From contig CAJKQZ010000001.1 of the NCBI GenBank assembly GCA_905202115.1, forward strand, positions 1 to 43,877: 43,877 nucleotides of DNA, given 5' to 3'. Position 1 is the first letter of the stretch, and each line of letters starts with the position of its first letter. Below are positions 34,076 to 42,672 of this stretch, piece by piece. The translations under genes and the position numbers were made by a program. This DNA comes from an uncultured Prevotellaceae bacterium (GTDB lineage: Bacteria > Bacteroidota > Bacteroidia > Bacteroidales > Bacteroidaceae). Under the pieces are notes generated by a model that ran no database searches, had not been told where the DNA came from, and was given only the letters and a program-made list of their open reading frames with translations.

Positions 34076-34128
34076 ATAAAATTAGAGTTAAGCCGGAATA
34101 AAAATAATCCGTAAGTAATTATAAAGTT

Positions 34129-35010
34129 ATGCATAAAGCAGGCTTCGTAAACATAGTAGGAAATCCTAATGTCGGAAAATCCACACTCACTAATTTATTT
34201 GTCGGTGACAGGATTTCAATAGCAACATTCAAGGCACAGACTACACGTCACAGAATACTCGGAATCCTTTCAACGGATGATTACCAGATTGTATTTTCCG
34301 ACACACCGGGGGTGCTGAAACCAAATTATAAGCTGCAGGAAGCTATGCTTGCATTTTCCTTGTCGGCGCTTGAGGATGCCGATGTGCTTGTTTATGTTAC
34401 GGATACGATTGAGGACAGTTCGAAAAACAGTGACTTCTTAGAAAAAGTAGCCAAATTGAATGTCCCTGTTCTGCTTCTGATAAACAAAATCGATTTAAGC
34501 AATCAGAAAGACTTGACTTCGCTTGTTGAAATCTGGCAGGAACGTTTGCCTAACGCTGAAATCTATCCTGTTTCTGCAAAAGCAAAATTCAATACAGATA
34601 ACGTGTTGAAACGTATAGTCGAACTGTTGCCTGAATCGCCGAACTATTTCGACAAAGACCAGCTTACCGACAAATCTTCGAGGTTTATAGTTGCTGAGAT
34701 TCTCCGCGAAAAGATATTGCTTTATTATGACAAGGAAATTCCTTATTCTGTAGAAGTTTCGGTGAACGAATTTCATGAGGAGGGAAAGGTTATCCGAATA
34801 AGCGCAACTATATATGTGGAACGAGAAAGCCAGAAAGGAATAATAATAGGGCATAAAGGCATAGCAATACGCAAAGTCGGAATGGAAGCCCGTAGGGATA
34901 TAGAACGCTTTTTTGACAAAAAAGTATTCTTGCAAACTTACGTCAAAGTAGATTCCGATTGGAGAAATTCGGATCGGGAATTGAAACTGTTCGGTTATAA
35001 TCCCGAATAG
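34129..35010 (+). CDS. era: GTPase Era
   Basis: Era is a 16S rRNA-binding GTPase for small-subunit assembly. It shows GNPNVGKS (11-18), DTPG (58-61), NKID (119-122) and a C-terminal KH domain with GIIIGHKGIAIRKVGMEAR. At 293 residues it is full length. It is followed 43 bp later by der, so two ribosome-assembly GTPases are side by side and probably coexpressed. Confidence 0.97.
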   Translation: MHKAGFVNIVGNPNVGKSTLTNLFVGDRISIATFKAQTTRHRILGILSTDDYQIVFSDTPGVLKPNYKLQEAMLAFSLSALEDADVLVYVTDTIEDSSKNSDFLEKVAKLNVPVLLLINKIDLSNQKDLTSLVEIWQERLPNAEIYPVSAKAKFNTDNVLKRIVELLPESPNYFDKDQLTDKSSRFIVAEILREKILLYYDKEIPYSVEVSVNEFHEEGKVIRISATIYVERESQKGIIIGHKGIAIRKVGMEARRDIERFFDKKVFLQTYVKVDSDWRNSDRELKLFGYNPE

Positions 35011-35053
35011 CATTACTAATTACAAATAAAAACTACTTCACCTAAATATAAAT

Positions 35054-36367
35054 ATGGGAAATTTAGTAGCAATAGTAGGTCGTCCCAATGTGGGCAAATC
35101 AACTTTATTCAACCGTCTTACCGAAAGCCGGCGCGCAATAGTCAGCGATGAAGCGGGAACAACGCGCGATCGCCAGTACGGAAAGGTAATATGGAACGGA
35201 AAGGAATTCTCGATTGTAGACACAGGAGGCTGGGTTGTCAATTCGGACGATGTGTTCGAGCATGAAATAAGGAAACAGGTGGAGATTGCAACCTCCGAGT
35301 CGGACGTTATACTTTTTGTGGTTGACGTAAACAACGGAATCACCGATCTCGACATGGAAGTAGCAGACATTTTGCGTCGCACCAAAACGCCCGTTATATT
35401 AGTATCGAACAAAGTAGACCATAATGAAAAGGATTATCTCTCGGCAGAGTTTTACAAGTTAGGGTTAGGCGCTCCCCATTCAATCAGTGCGGCAACCGGT
35501 AGCGGAACAGGCGATTTGCTCGATGTGATATTGGAAACATTGGGCGACCGTGAATTGAATGAAGAAGACGACAACATTCCCCGCTTTGCTGTCGTAGGCC
35601 GTCCGAACGTAGGAAAAAGCAGTATAATAAATGCATTTATAGGCGAAGATAGAAATATCGTGACCGATATTGCCGGAACAACGCGTGATGCTGTATCTAC
35701 GCGGTATACCAAGTTTGGATTCGATTTCTATATCGTCGACACGGCAGGAATACGCAAAAAGAACAAGGTCACGGAAGACCTTGAGTATTACAGCGTGCTG
35801 CGTTCCATACGCGCTATCGAGCAGGCCGACGTTTCCATTCTGATGATCGACGCGACCCAGGGAATAGGTACGCAGGATATGAACATATTCCAGGTAATAC
35901 AGCGCAATAACACGGGTTTGGTTGTAGTTGTCAACAAATGGGACCTTGTAGATGACAAATCGCACGAAGTTCAGATGAACTTCGAGAACGTAATTCGCCA
36001 GCGCATGGCTCCGTTTACGGACTTTCCCATAATTTTCGCTTCCGCACTTACCAAGCAGCGCATATACAAGGTTCTTGAAACGGCAAAGGACGTCTTTGAA
36101 AACCGTCGCTCGCGCATTCCGACGGCGAAACTTAACGATGTAATGCTGCCATTGATTACCGAGACGCCTCCTCCTGCTCTGAAAGGTAAGTATATAAAGA
36201 TAAAATACTGCACTCAGCTGCCTAACACGCGTATTCCGTCGTTTGCATTCTTTGCCAATCTGCCTCAGTATGTTAAGGAGCCCTATCGTCGTTTCCTCGA
36301 GAACCGAATCAGGGAGAACTGGAACCTTTGCGGCACGCCTATAAACGTTTTCATTCGTCAAAAGTAA
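35054..36367 (+). CDS. der: GTPase Der (EngA), double-GTPase
   Basis: Der is a tandem-GTPase factor for large-subunit assembly. Two G1 motifs are present (GRPNVGKS at 9-16 and 182-189), each with DT(A/G)G and (S/N)K.D partners, then a C-terminal KH-like domain ending PINVFIRQK. Its 437 residues match the family. The downstream lipoprotein gene begins 4 bp after its stop, so they are cotranscribed. Confidence 0.97.
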   Translation: MGNLVAIVGRPNVGKSTLFNRLTESRRAIVSDEAGTTRDRQYGKVIWNGKEFSIVDTGGWVVNSDDVFEHEIRKQVEIATSESDVILFVVDVNNGITDLDMEVADILRRTKTPVILVSNKVDHNEKDYLSAEFYKLGLGAPHSISAATGSGTGDLLDVILETLGDRELNEEDDNIPRFAVVGRPNVGKSSIINAFIGEDRNIVTDIAGTTRDAVSTRYTKFGFDFYIVDTAGIRKKNKVTEDLEYYSVLRSIRAIEQADVSILMIDATQGIGTQDMNIFQVIQRNNTGLVVVVNKWDLVDDKSHEVQMNFENVIRQRMAPFTDFPIIFASALTKQRIYKVLETAKDVFENRRSRIPTAKLNDVMLPLITETPPPALKGKYIKIKYCTQLPNTRIPSFAFFANLPQYVKEPYRRFLENRIRENWNLCGTPINVFIRQK

Positions 36368-36371
36368 AACA

Positions 36372-36773
36372 ATGATATTACGGAATTATATTTTATTCGT
36401 GTGTTTTGCGGCCGTGCTCGCTTCCTGCAGCAATGAAAAGCAGGCGGAAAAGCATGAAACGCCCGAGGAGGTTGCACTCGCAGCGTACAACCACCTTATA
36501 AAAGACGAATATGAAGATTATGTGAAACTTGTTCATTCCGGCGACAGCATTACTGAAACCTACAGGCAAGGTTTGCTTGCTACGGTAAAACAGTTTATGG
36601 CCCGACAAAACGACGAGAAGAAGGGAATAAAATCGGCAAGCGTAGTAGACGAGAAAACAGTGTCGAACGACAATTACGCACTTGTGATGTTAATACTTAC
36701 TTATGGCGACAGCACTTCGGAAGAAGTGGCTGTGCCGGTTGTGAAAGTTAACGACGTATGGCGCTTGCGGTAA
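36372..36773 (+). CDS. Small lipoprotein, DUF4878-like
   Basis: A type II signal peptide with lipobox LASC (C19) predicts a lipid-anchored protein. The remaining ~114 residues read ETPEEVALAAYNHLIKDEYEDYVKLV.. and end VVKVNDVWRLR. This resembles the DUF4878/NTF2-like fold, in which a helix is followed by a beta sheet ending in a W-x-(L/I) strand. Function is unknown. It starts 4 bp after der, an arrangement I believe recurs in Bacteroidales. Confidence 0.78.
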   Translation: MILRNYILFVCFAAVLASCSNEKQAEKHETPEEVALAAYNHLIKDEYEDYVKLVHSGDSITETYRQGLLATVKQFMARQNDEKKGIKSASVVDEKTVSNDNYALVMLILTYGDSTSEEVAVPVVKVNDVWRLR

Positions 36774-37007
36774 ATCAAGCAGAACAAAAAGAAAGTAATA
36801 TTTTCCGTGGCGGACTTTTTCATAGTTTGCACGATTTTTTATATTTTCGAATAATAAGGAGGCTATAATTTGAAATTTTTGATAGATTGTTATATTTTAA
36901 TCTATTTGTCTTTGAGATAATTTGATGTAAATTCGGCATAAACAGAAACAATTCCGGTAGAAAAATATAGGGGAAAACAATTTCGTAAAAAAACACTTCG
37001 CAGAAAA

Positions 37008-37155
37008 AATACTTTTTTCTGCGTGGTAAAAAAATTCCCGCAGATAATTGAAATTACAAGGGAGATAATTCAAAATATGTCTGAGATATTTTTTGCTATA
37101 TATACACATGCTGATTATCAAGTGTTTGGTCGGTGACCGTTTTTGTCTGCAAAAC
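37008..37155 (+). repeat. Intergenic repeat, copy 6 (core hairpin deleted)
   Basis: The 5' hairpin is perfect here (CGCAGAAAAAA..TTTTTTCTGCG). The conserved blocks AAAAAATTCCCGCAG and ACAAGGGAGATAATTC are present, and the copy ends in GGTGACCGTTTTTGTCTGCAAAAC. The right arm of the core hairpin is missing: TGTCTGAGATA runs straight into TTTTTTGCTATA. It lies between the convergent lipoprotein and mlaF genes. Upstream similarity to copy 3 extends to about 36950. No gene is seen in 36774-37306. Confidence 0.9.
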
Positions 37156-37306
37156 CAAACATAGTAAGGTATTGTCGATTTTGCGACGTGTAATTTATAC
37201 ATTAAATAAACCCTTAGAATTTCCCGATGTTTCATAACAAAGAGAAATACTAATGACCAAAAGGGGAAGTATATACTTAAAGAATATACAGTGCGTGCCA
37301 GCGTAT

Positions 37307-38074
37307 TTACTTTTGTTCTTCCTGTTCTGCTTTCTTAACCTTGCGGAACAAGTCGGAAGCAAATATAAAATTGTTAAGCTGTTTGTTTTCCGATGACATC
37401 ACATCGTCTTTGGTGCCTTGCCATTCTTTATGCCCGTTGTAAAGAAAAACAATGTTTTCGCCTATGTCCATGACCGAATTCATGTCATGGGTGTTGATGA
37501 TAGTCGTAATATTATAATCTTTTGTGATGCTGTGTATCAGTTCGTCTATAACTAAAGACGTTTTAGGGTCGAGGCCCGAGTTTGGTTCATCACAAAAGAG
37601 ATAACGCGGATTCATGGCAATGGCCCGTGCAATGGCGACGCGTTTCTGCATACCTCCGCTTATTTCACCAGGCATTTTGTTTTCTGCTTCCAGGAGGTTG
37701 ACGCGCTCAAGGCAGCTGAGTGCCCTGCGTTGCCTTTCTTTATAGGAATAGTTTGAAAACATGTCGAGAGGAAACCTTACGTTATCGACTACCGACATGG
37801 AATCGAACAACGCTGCACTTTGAAAAATCATTCCCATTTCCCTACGTAACAGTGTCCGTTCGTTCTTGTCCATGTTTACAATGTCGCGTCCGTCATAAAG
37901 AATCTCGCCGCTTGTAGGAACAAGAAGTCCGACGATACATTTCATAAGCACGGTCTTTCCCGAACCGCTCTGGCCTATGATGAGATTGGTCTTGCCTTTT
38001 TCGAATACGGTATCTATGCCTTTAAGCACATCCTTATCGTCGAATGACTTGTAAAGAGATTTAAGTTCTATCAT
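37307..38074 (-). CDS. mlaF: ABC transporter ATP-binding protein, MlaF type
   Basis: This is the ATPase of an MCE/Mla-type phospholipid transporter. It has Walker A GQSGSGKT (34-41), the signature SGGMQ (139-143) and Walker B LFCDEP (159-164). The SGGMQKRVAIARA and EPNSGLDP wording is typical of MlaF. It lies 2 bp after mlaE, so the pair is translationally coupled. An MCE-domain (MlaD) gene normally follows; here the repeat and the convergent lipoprotein gene follow instead. Confidence 0.92.
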   Translation of the reverse strand: MIELKSLYKSFDDKDVLKGIDTVFEKGKTNLIIGQSGSGKTVLMKCIVGLLVPTSGEILYDGRDIVNMDKNERTLLRREMGMIFQSAALFDSMSVVDNVRFPLDMFSNYSYKERQRRALSCLERVNLLEAENKMPGEISGGMQKRVAIARAIAMNPRYLFCDEPNSGLDPKTSLVIDELIHSITKDYNITTIINTHDMNSVMDIGENIVFLYNGHKEWQGTKDDVMSSENKQLNNFIFASDLFRKVKKAEQEEQK

Positions 38075-38076
38075 AT

Positions 38077-38823
38077 TCAGGAGAGCAGTTTGGTGAGAAA
38101 CAAATCGGAAAAAAGTATAAGCATAGAACTCGATACAACGGCATTCGTACTGGCTTTTCCGACATTTATGGAACCGCCTTCAACCGTGTAGCCGTAATAC
38201 GAGGAAACGCTCGCAATTATAAAGGCGAAAAACAAAGATTTGATAACGCCCATCCATACAAACCACTGCGTAAAAGAATACTGCATTCCCGCCGTAAGGT
38301 CTGAAGCCGAAATGATATGTCCTATGTAAGCCGTTGCGTAGGCTCCTATTATGCCCGATACGGTGCTGAAAATAACAAGAAAAGGCATAATCGTTATCAA
38401 ACCGGCTATTTTAGGAAGAATAAGGAATGAGGCTGAATTTACACCCATTATATCGAGCGCGTCTATCTGCTGCGTCACGCGCATTGTTCCTATCTCCGAC
38501 GCTATGTTCGAGCCTACCTTTCCTGATAGAATCAGACACATAATGCTCGACGAAAATTCAAGAAGCATGATTTCACGCGTTACAAAACCCGAAGTCCAGC
38601 GGGGCATCCAGGCACTTTGCACGTTCAGTTTTATCTGGATACATATTACAGCTCCGATGAAGAAAGAAATGAGTAGCACGATAGCTATCGAGTTTACTCC
38701 CAATTGTTCCATTTCTTTGATGTATTGCCGCCAGAACATGCGCAGTCTTTCCGGACGGGAGAATGTGCGTCCCATAAGTTGCAGATAGCGGCCGAAAGCA
38801 GTCAGAAACTTATTTAATAACAT
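38077..38823 (-). CDS. mlaE: MlaE family lipid ABC transporter permease
   Basis: This 248-residue integral membrane permease (DUF140/MlaE) has the family blocks FWRQYIKEMEQLGVNSIAIVLLISFFIGAV, GKVGSNIASEIGTMRVTQQIDAL and a C-terminal SYYGYTVEGGSINVGKASTNAVV. Five or so membrane spans are visible. It is expected to work with MlaF to move phospholipids between inner and outer membranes. I use ATG 38823 (MLLNKFLTAFGRYLQLMG); the in-frame TTG at 38847 adds eight unconserved residues. Confidence 0.93.
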   Translation of the reverse strand: MLLNKFLTAFGRYLQLMGRTFSRPERLRMFWRQYIKEMEQLGVNSIAIVLLISFFIGAVICIQIKLNVQSAWMPRWTSGFVTREIMLLEFSSSIMCLILSGKVGSNIASEIGTMRVTQQIDALDIMGVNSASFLILPKIAGLITIMPFLVIFSTVSGIIGAYATAYIGHIISASDLTAGMQYSFTQWFVWMGVIKSLFFAFIIASVSSYYGYTVEGGSINVGKASTNAVVSSSMLILFSDLFLTKLLS

Positions 38824-38887
38824 TGTAGTATGTGTTTTTACCTGCAATGCCCCTGTAAATCATTTTCCGTATGTTTTTATTAAGGAG

Positions 38888-38907
38888 CAAAAGTATTGAC
38901 AAAGGTA
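38888..38907 (-). promoter_or_regulatory. Predicted -7 boxes of mlaE-mlaF
   Basis: On the minus strand two overlapping candidates match TAnnTTTG: TACCTTTG (38900-38907) and TACTTTTG (38888-38895). Either would give a leader of about 60-70 nt to the mlaE ATG. Confidence 0.45.
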
Positions 38908-38950
38908 AGAAACTTTTCGTGTTACGGGCTGCAATACTATCATTTCTTTC

Positions 38951-38978
38951 TTTGTTAGGAGTTAAATTAGTAATTTTG
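38951..38978 (+). promoter_or_regulatory. Predicted promoter of lptB
   Basis: TTTG (38951-38954) and TAATTTTG (38971-38978) fit the consensus, though the 16-nt gap is short. The lptB ATG is 18 nt downstream. This forms a divergent pair with the mlaE promoter. Confidence 0.45.
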
Positions 38979-38996
38979 TCAATAAAATAAATAAGC

Positions 38997-39785
38997 ATGG
39001 ACAGTTCAGACTCTAAGATGGTGTTGCGTACCGAGGGATTGATTAAACGTTATGGCAAGCGCACTGTCGTTAACGATGTTTCCTTCAATGTACATCAAGG
39101 TGAGATTGTTGGTTTGCTCGGCCCGAATGGGGCAGGGAAGACGACGTCGTTCTACATGACGACAGGCCTGATAAAAACAAACGGAGGACATATTTATCTT
39201 AACGACGAGGACATAACGGATTTTCCCGTTTACAAGCGCGCGCAATATGGCATTGGCTATTTGGCGCAGGAGGCGTCTGTTTTCAGAAAGATGTCGGTCG
39301 AGGACAATATTGCTTCTGTTTTAGAGATGACAGGCAAGCCTAAATCATATCAGCGCGAGAAACTCGAGAGTCTTATAGCCGAATTTCATTTACAGAAAGT
39401 GCGCAAAAATCTTGGCGACCGGCTTTCGGGAGGCGAGCGGCGCAGAACCGAGATAGCCCGTTGTCTGGCTATCGACCCTAAGTTCATAATGCTCGACGAA
39501 CCTTTTGCCGGTGTGGACCCTATTGCCGTTGAAGACATACAGTACATAGTATGGAAATTGAAATACCGTAACATAGGTATTCTTATTACTGACCATAACG
39601 TAGAGGAAACTCTTTGTATAACCGACCGCGCATATCTTCTTTTCGAAGGGCGCATTTTATTTCAGGGAACGCCTGATGAACTGGCTACCAACCAGATAGT
39701 CCGTGATAAATACCTTACAAACAGCTTCGAATTGCGCAAGAAAGATTTCCAGCTCATCGATAAGCAAAAAACGGTTGAAGAATAA
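38997..39785 (+). CDS. lptB: LPS export ABC transporter ATP-binding protein
   Basis: LptB powers lipopolysaccharide extraction from the inner membrane. It shows GPNGAGKT (42-49), LSGGE (143-147) and LDEP (166-169) with the LptB-typical LSGGERRRTEIARCLA and PFAGVDPIAVEDIQ. Its 262 residues are about 20 more than E. coli LptB, as a short N-terminal and a C-terminal extension. It is divergent from mlaE; both systems serve the outer membrane. Confidence 0.95.
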   Translation: MDSSDSKMVLRTEGLIKRYGKRTVVNDVSFNVHQGEIVGLLGPNGAGKTTSFYMTTGLIKTNGGHIYLNDEDITDFPVYKRAQYGIGYLAQEASVFRKMSVEDNIASVLEMTGKPKSYQREKLESLIAEFHLQKVRKNLGDRLSGGERRRTEIARCLAIDPKFIMLDEPFAGVDPIAVEDIQYIVWKLKYRNIGILITDHNVEETLCITDRAYLLFEGRILFQGTPDELATNQIVRDKYLTNSFELRKKDFQLIDKQKTVEE

Positions 39786-39804
39786 GTGTAATAAAAAAGG
39801 TTTT

Positions 39805-39977
39805 AAAAAAATATTTTTTCTGCGTGGTAAAAAAGTTCCCGCAGCAAATTGAAAATACAAGGGAGATAATTAAAAATATGTCTGAGATAATTTAAAATAT
39901 CTCAGACATATTTTTTGCTACATATACACCTGCTGATTTTCAAGTGCTTGGCGGGTGACCGTTTTTGTCTGCAAAAC
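39805..39977 (+). repeat. Intergenic repeat, copy 7
   Basis: This is a full copy that begins about 20 bp after the lptB stop. The 5' AAAAAATATTTTTT hairpin, TTCCCGCAG, ACAAGGGAGATAAT, core hairpin with a T run, TTTTCAAGTGCTTGGCGGGT and GACCGTTTTTGTCTGCAAAAC are all present. It lies between the convergent lptB and murF-alr genes. The rest of 39786-40191 holds only a bidirectional terminator. Confidence 0.93.
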
Positions 39978-40105
39978 CCTACGGAAAAGTGTCGTGAATT
40001 TTAGGTGTAGCAATATTTTTATGTGTCTTAATATCTTCTGATAGAAAAAACGGAGGCAGACAAGAACTTATTTCTTTCTGATTTTCAGCTGAACTCTTTT
40101 TCTTG

Positions 40106-40146
40106 AAAAACATCCGAGATATTTCTAAATATCTCGGATGTTTTTT
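40106..40146. terminator. Bidirectional intrinsic terminator between lptB and murF-alr
   Basis: CATCCGAGATATTT (40111-40124) and its exact complement (40127-40140) form a 14-bp stem with a 2-nt loop. A5 before and T6 after extend the stem and give T tracts on both strands. The GAGATA word recalls the core of the repeat family. Confidence 0.88.
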
Positions 40147-40191
40147 ATCCTTTTCCGAAGAGGGTAGAGGCTACGTAACTGTTGCCGTTGC

Positions 40192-42660
40192 TCAATCCTG
40201 ATAGTACACGCGCCTTACACGTTCGCTTATCGAAGTAAGTATTTCGTAAGGTATGGTTTGTAGTTTGTCGCTCAGAACCGAAACGGGAAGATTGTCGCCG
40301 AAAATCTCTACTTTGTCGCCTTCCTTGCAAGGTATGTCGGTTACATCGATCAAAGCTACATCCATGCAGATGTTTCCAACATATTGTGCTGGTTTTCCGT
40401 TGACAAGGCAATATGCATTGCCGCAGCCTAAGTGACGGTTCAATCCGTCGGCATAACCTATCGGAACGGCTGCAATGCGACTTGGACGTGTAAGGTGGCC
40501 TTTTCTCGAGTATCCCACCGTGTTGTCTGCATTTACGTCGCGTATCTGTAAAATGGTGGTGGAAAGCGTCGCTACATTGTTTACTATACTGTTGTTTACA
40601 GGATTTACTCCGTATAGTCCTATGCCGAGACGCACCATATCGAGATGATACTTCGGAAAACGTTCAATACCTGCCGTATTGCAGATGTGGCGTAGTATTT
40701 TGTGGGGAAAAACTTTTTGCAACAGGCTGCTTGCCTCGTCGAAAACAGCAAACTGCTTTTCAGTGAAGTCATCGAAAGCGGGACTGTCACTTCCCACAAA
40801 ATGAGAAAACACAGAGCGGGGAAGAACGGCGTTCTGCGATTTCAGACGCTCCACAAGTTGTTTTATATCTTTGGGGGCAAACCCCAAGCGGTGCATTCCC
40901 GTATCGATTTTGACGTGGATAGGGAAGAGTGTAACGCCTTCCCGCTCAGCTTCGGCAATGAGAGCTTCCAACAATCTGAAGCTGTACACTTCGGGCTCGA
41001 GACGATAGTGGAACATTGTGCGAAACGTTGTCATTTCGGGATTCATAACCATTATGTTGGCCGTGATTCCCGCTTTTCTCAGAGCCACGCCTTCGTCGGC
41101 CACGGCTACGGCAAGATAATCGACGCCGTGTTCCTGTAGTTTTCTTGACACTTCGAGCGCTCCTGAGCCGTAGGCGGAGGCTTTGACCATGCAAACCATT
41201 TTGGTCTCGGGTTTCATAAACGAGCGGTAGTGCTTTAGATTTTTTACAATGGCGCCGAGATTTATATCGAGCGTCGTTTCGTGCAGTTTGAGCGCAAGCA
41301 AATCGCCTATTTTCTCAAAACCGAACGAACGTGCGCCTTTCAGCAATATGGTTTCAGTATCAAAGCTGTTAAGCAAACCGCTGACAATAAAATCTTCGGT
41401 TGTAGTGAAAAAATGCTTCTCCGTTTTGAAAAAATGTGCAAAACGTGATATTTCCGGACCTACACCAATGAATTTACTGAGCTTATGCGTGTTTACCATA
41501 TCGGCGACATGAGTGTACAGAACTTCGGAATTCATTCCGCTTTGATAAATGTCGCTGAGAATAAGTGTGGTTTTCCGGCTCTGCCCGCCTGTATGCCGGT
41601 TCAGAAAGTCGAGAGCGATGTCGAGAGAATTGACATCGGAATTATAAGAATCGTTTATAATAGTACAATGCCGTATTCCTTGCGTTACTTCAAGGCGCAT
41701 AGCCACCGATTCCAGGCGGGCAAGGCCGTTGTGTATATATTCCGGATCGAGTTTTAGGTAAAGACATGTGGCCAGACAGTGAATGCTGTCGCAAATAGAG
41801 GCGTCGTCTATAAAAGGAAGCGTATAATTTCCTTCTTTGTCTTCGTATCGATAAGAAATCTGAGTGTTGTCACGGCCTTTTACAATGGACGAGACGAATA
41901 GGGGAGCGGTCTCATCTTTTACCGACCAGCGTAACTGCCGGCGTGCCACCTTTCCTATGGAAATAGCGCGGTCTACCGTTTCGTCGTCAGAGGAATATAT
42001 TATGACCTCGCTGTTTTTGAAAAGTTTGAGCTTTTCTCTGCACTTTGATTCCTTGTCGGGAAAATTTTCCTGGTGTGCATGCCCCAAATTCACCATTATA
42101 CCGATTGTCGGCTGGATTATGTTGCGTAAAGCCTCCATTTCTCCGGGCTCGGATATGCCGGCTTCGAAAATCCCGATACGTGATGATTCGTCGAGTAACC
42201 ATACAGAGAGCGGAACACCTATCTGTGAATTGTAGCTTCTTGGCGAACGCGTTACGTTCATAACAGGTTGTAGTAATTGGTTAAGCCATTCTTTAACTAT
42301 GGTCTTGCCGTTGCTGCCGGTTATGCCTATTATAGGAATGTCGTATTGCTCTCTGTGCCGTTCCGACAAGCGTTGAAGCGCTTTCCGTGAATCGATAACC
42401 AACAGGAAGTTAGCGTCGGGATATATTTGTTCTGACTTGCATGGCACTTCGGTAACCACGAAATTTTTAACACCGCGTTTGTAAAGCTCTTGGATGTAAT
42501 TGTGTCCGTTGCCGACGTTGGTTTTTATCGCGAAAAACAATGATGATTCAGGAAAGACCAGAGAACGGCTGTCGGTTAGCAGCCATTCTATTTGCGCCGC
42601 TGCATTACCGTAACGGCGGGCCCCTATAAGTGCAACGATATCTTCTATTTTGTATTTCAT
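40192..42660 (-). CDS. murF-alr: Bifunctional MurF ligase / alanine racemase
   Basis: This 822-residue fusion joins UDP-MurNAc-tripeptide:D-Ala-D-Ala ligase (residues ~1-456) to PLP alanine racemase (~462-822). MurF shows the ATP loop GITGSNGKT (112-120), NSQIGVPLSVW and NDSYNSDVNS. Alr begins ETTLDINLGAIVKNL and has the PLP lysine K493 in MVCMVKASAYGSG and the catalytic Tyr in VGYSRKGHLT. The fusion couples D-alanine production to its use in peptidoglycan precursor synthesis and is characteristic of Bacteroidota. It lies 12 bp after the GSCFA gene. Confidence 0.96.
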   Translation of the reverse strand: MKYKIEDIVALIGARRYGNAAAQIEWLLTDSRSLVFPESSLFFAIKTNVGNGHNYIQELYKRGVKNFVVTEVPCKSEQIYPDANFLLVIDSRKALQRLSERHREQYDIPIIGITGSNGKTIVKEWLNQLLQPVMNVTRSPRSYNSQIGVPLSVWLLDESSRIGIFEAGISEPGEMEALRNIIQPTIGIMVNLGHAHQENFPDKESKCREKLKLFKNSEVIIYSSDDETVDRAISIGKVARRQLRWSVKDETAPLFVSSIVKGRDNTQISYRYEDKEGNYTLPFIDDASICDSIHCLATCLYLKLDPEYIHNGLARLESVAMRLEVTQGIRHCTIINDSYNSDVNSLDIALDFLNRHTGGQSRKTTLILSDIYQSGMNSEVLYTHVADMVNTHKLSKFIGVGPEISRFAHFFKTEKHFFTTTEDFIVSGLLNSFDTETILLKGARSFGFEKIGDLLALKLHETTLDINLGAIVKNLKHYRSFMKPETKMVCMVKASAYGSGALEVSRKLQEHGVDYLAVAVADEGVALRKAGITANIMVMNPEMTTFRTMFHYRLEPEVYSFRLLEALIAEAEREGVTLFPIHVKIDTGMHRLGFAPKDIKQLVERLKSQNAVLPRSVFSHFVGSDSPAFDDFTEKQFAVFDEASSLLQKVFPHKILRHICNTAGIERFPKYHLDMVRLGIGLYGVNPVNNSIVNNVATLSTTILQIRDVNADNTVGYSRKGHLTRPSRIAAVPIGYADGLNRHLGCGNAYCLVNGKPAQYVGNICMDVALIDVTDIPCKEGDKVEIFGDNLPVSVLSDKLQTIPYEILTSISERVRRVYYQD

Positions 42661-42672
42661 CTTCGGAATGCT

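Noticed and set aside
35480..36361. 293-codon minus-strand frame opposite der
   Set aside because: It is antisense to an intact, strongly conserved Der GTPase; composition and lack of motifs mark it as a shadow.
36897..37235. Minus-strand frame across the repeat copy at 37008
   Set aside because: The translated sequence differs from that of the other copies, lacks domain features, and depends on the local deletion of the hairpin arm.
9575..39977. The repeated blocks as a CRISPR array
   Set aside because: The units are ~150-180 bp and spaced by kilobases with genes between, so there is no regular short repeat-spacer pattern and no cas gene.
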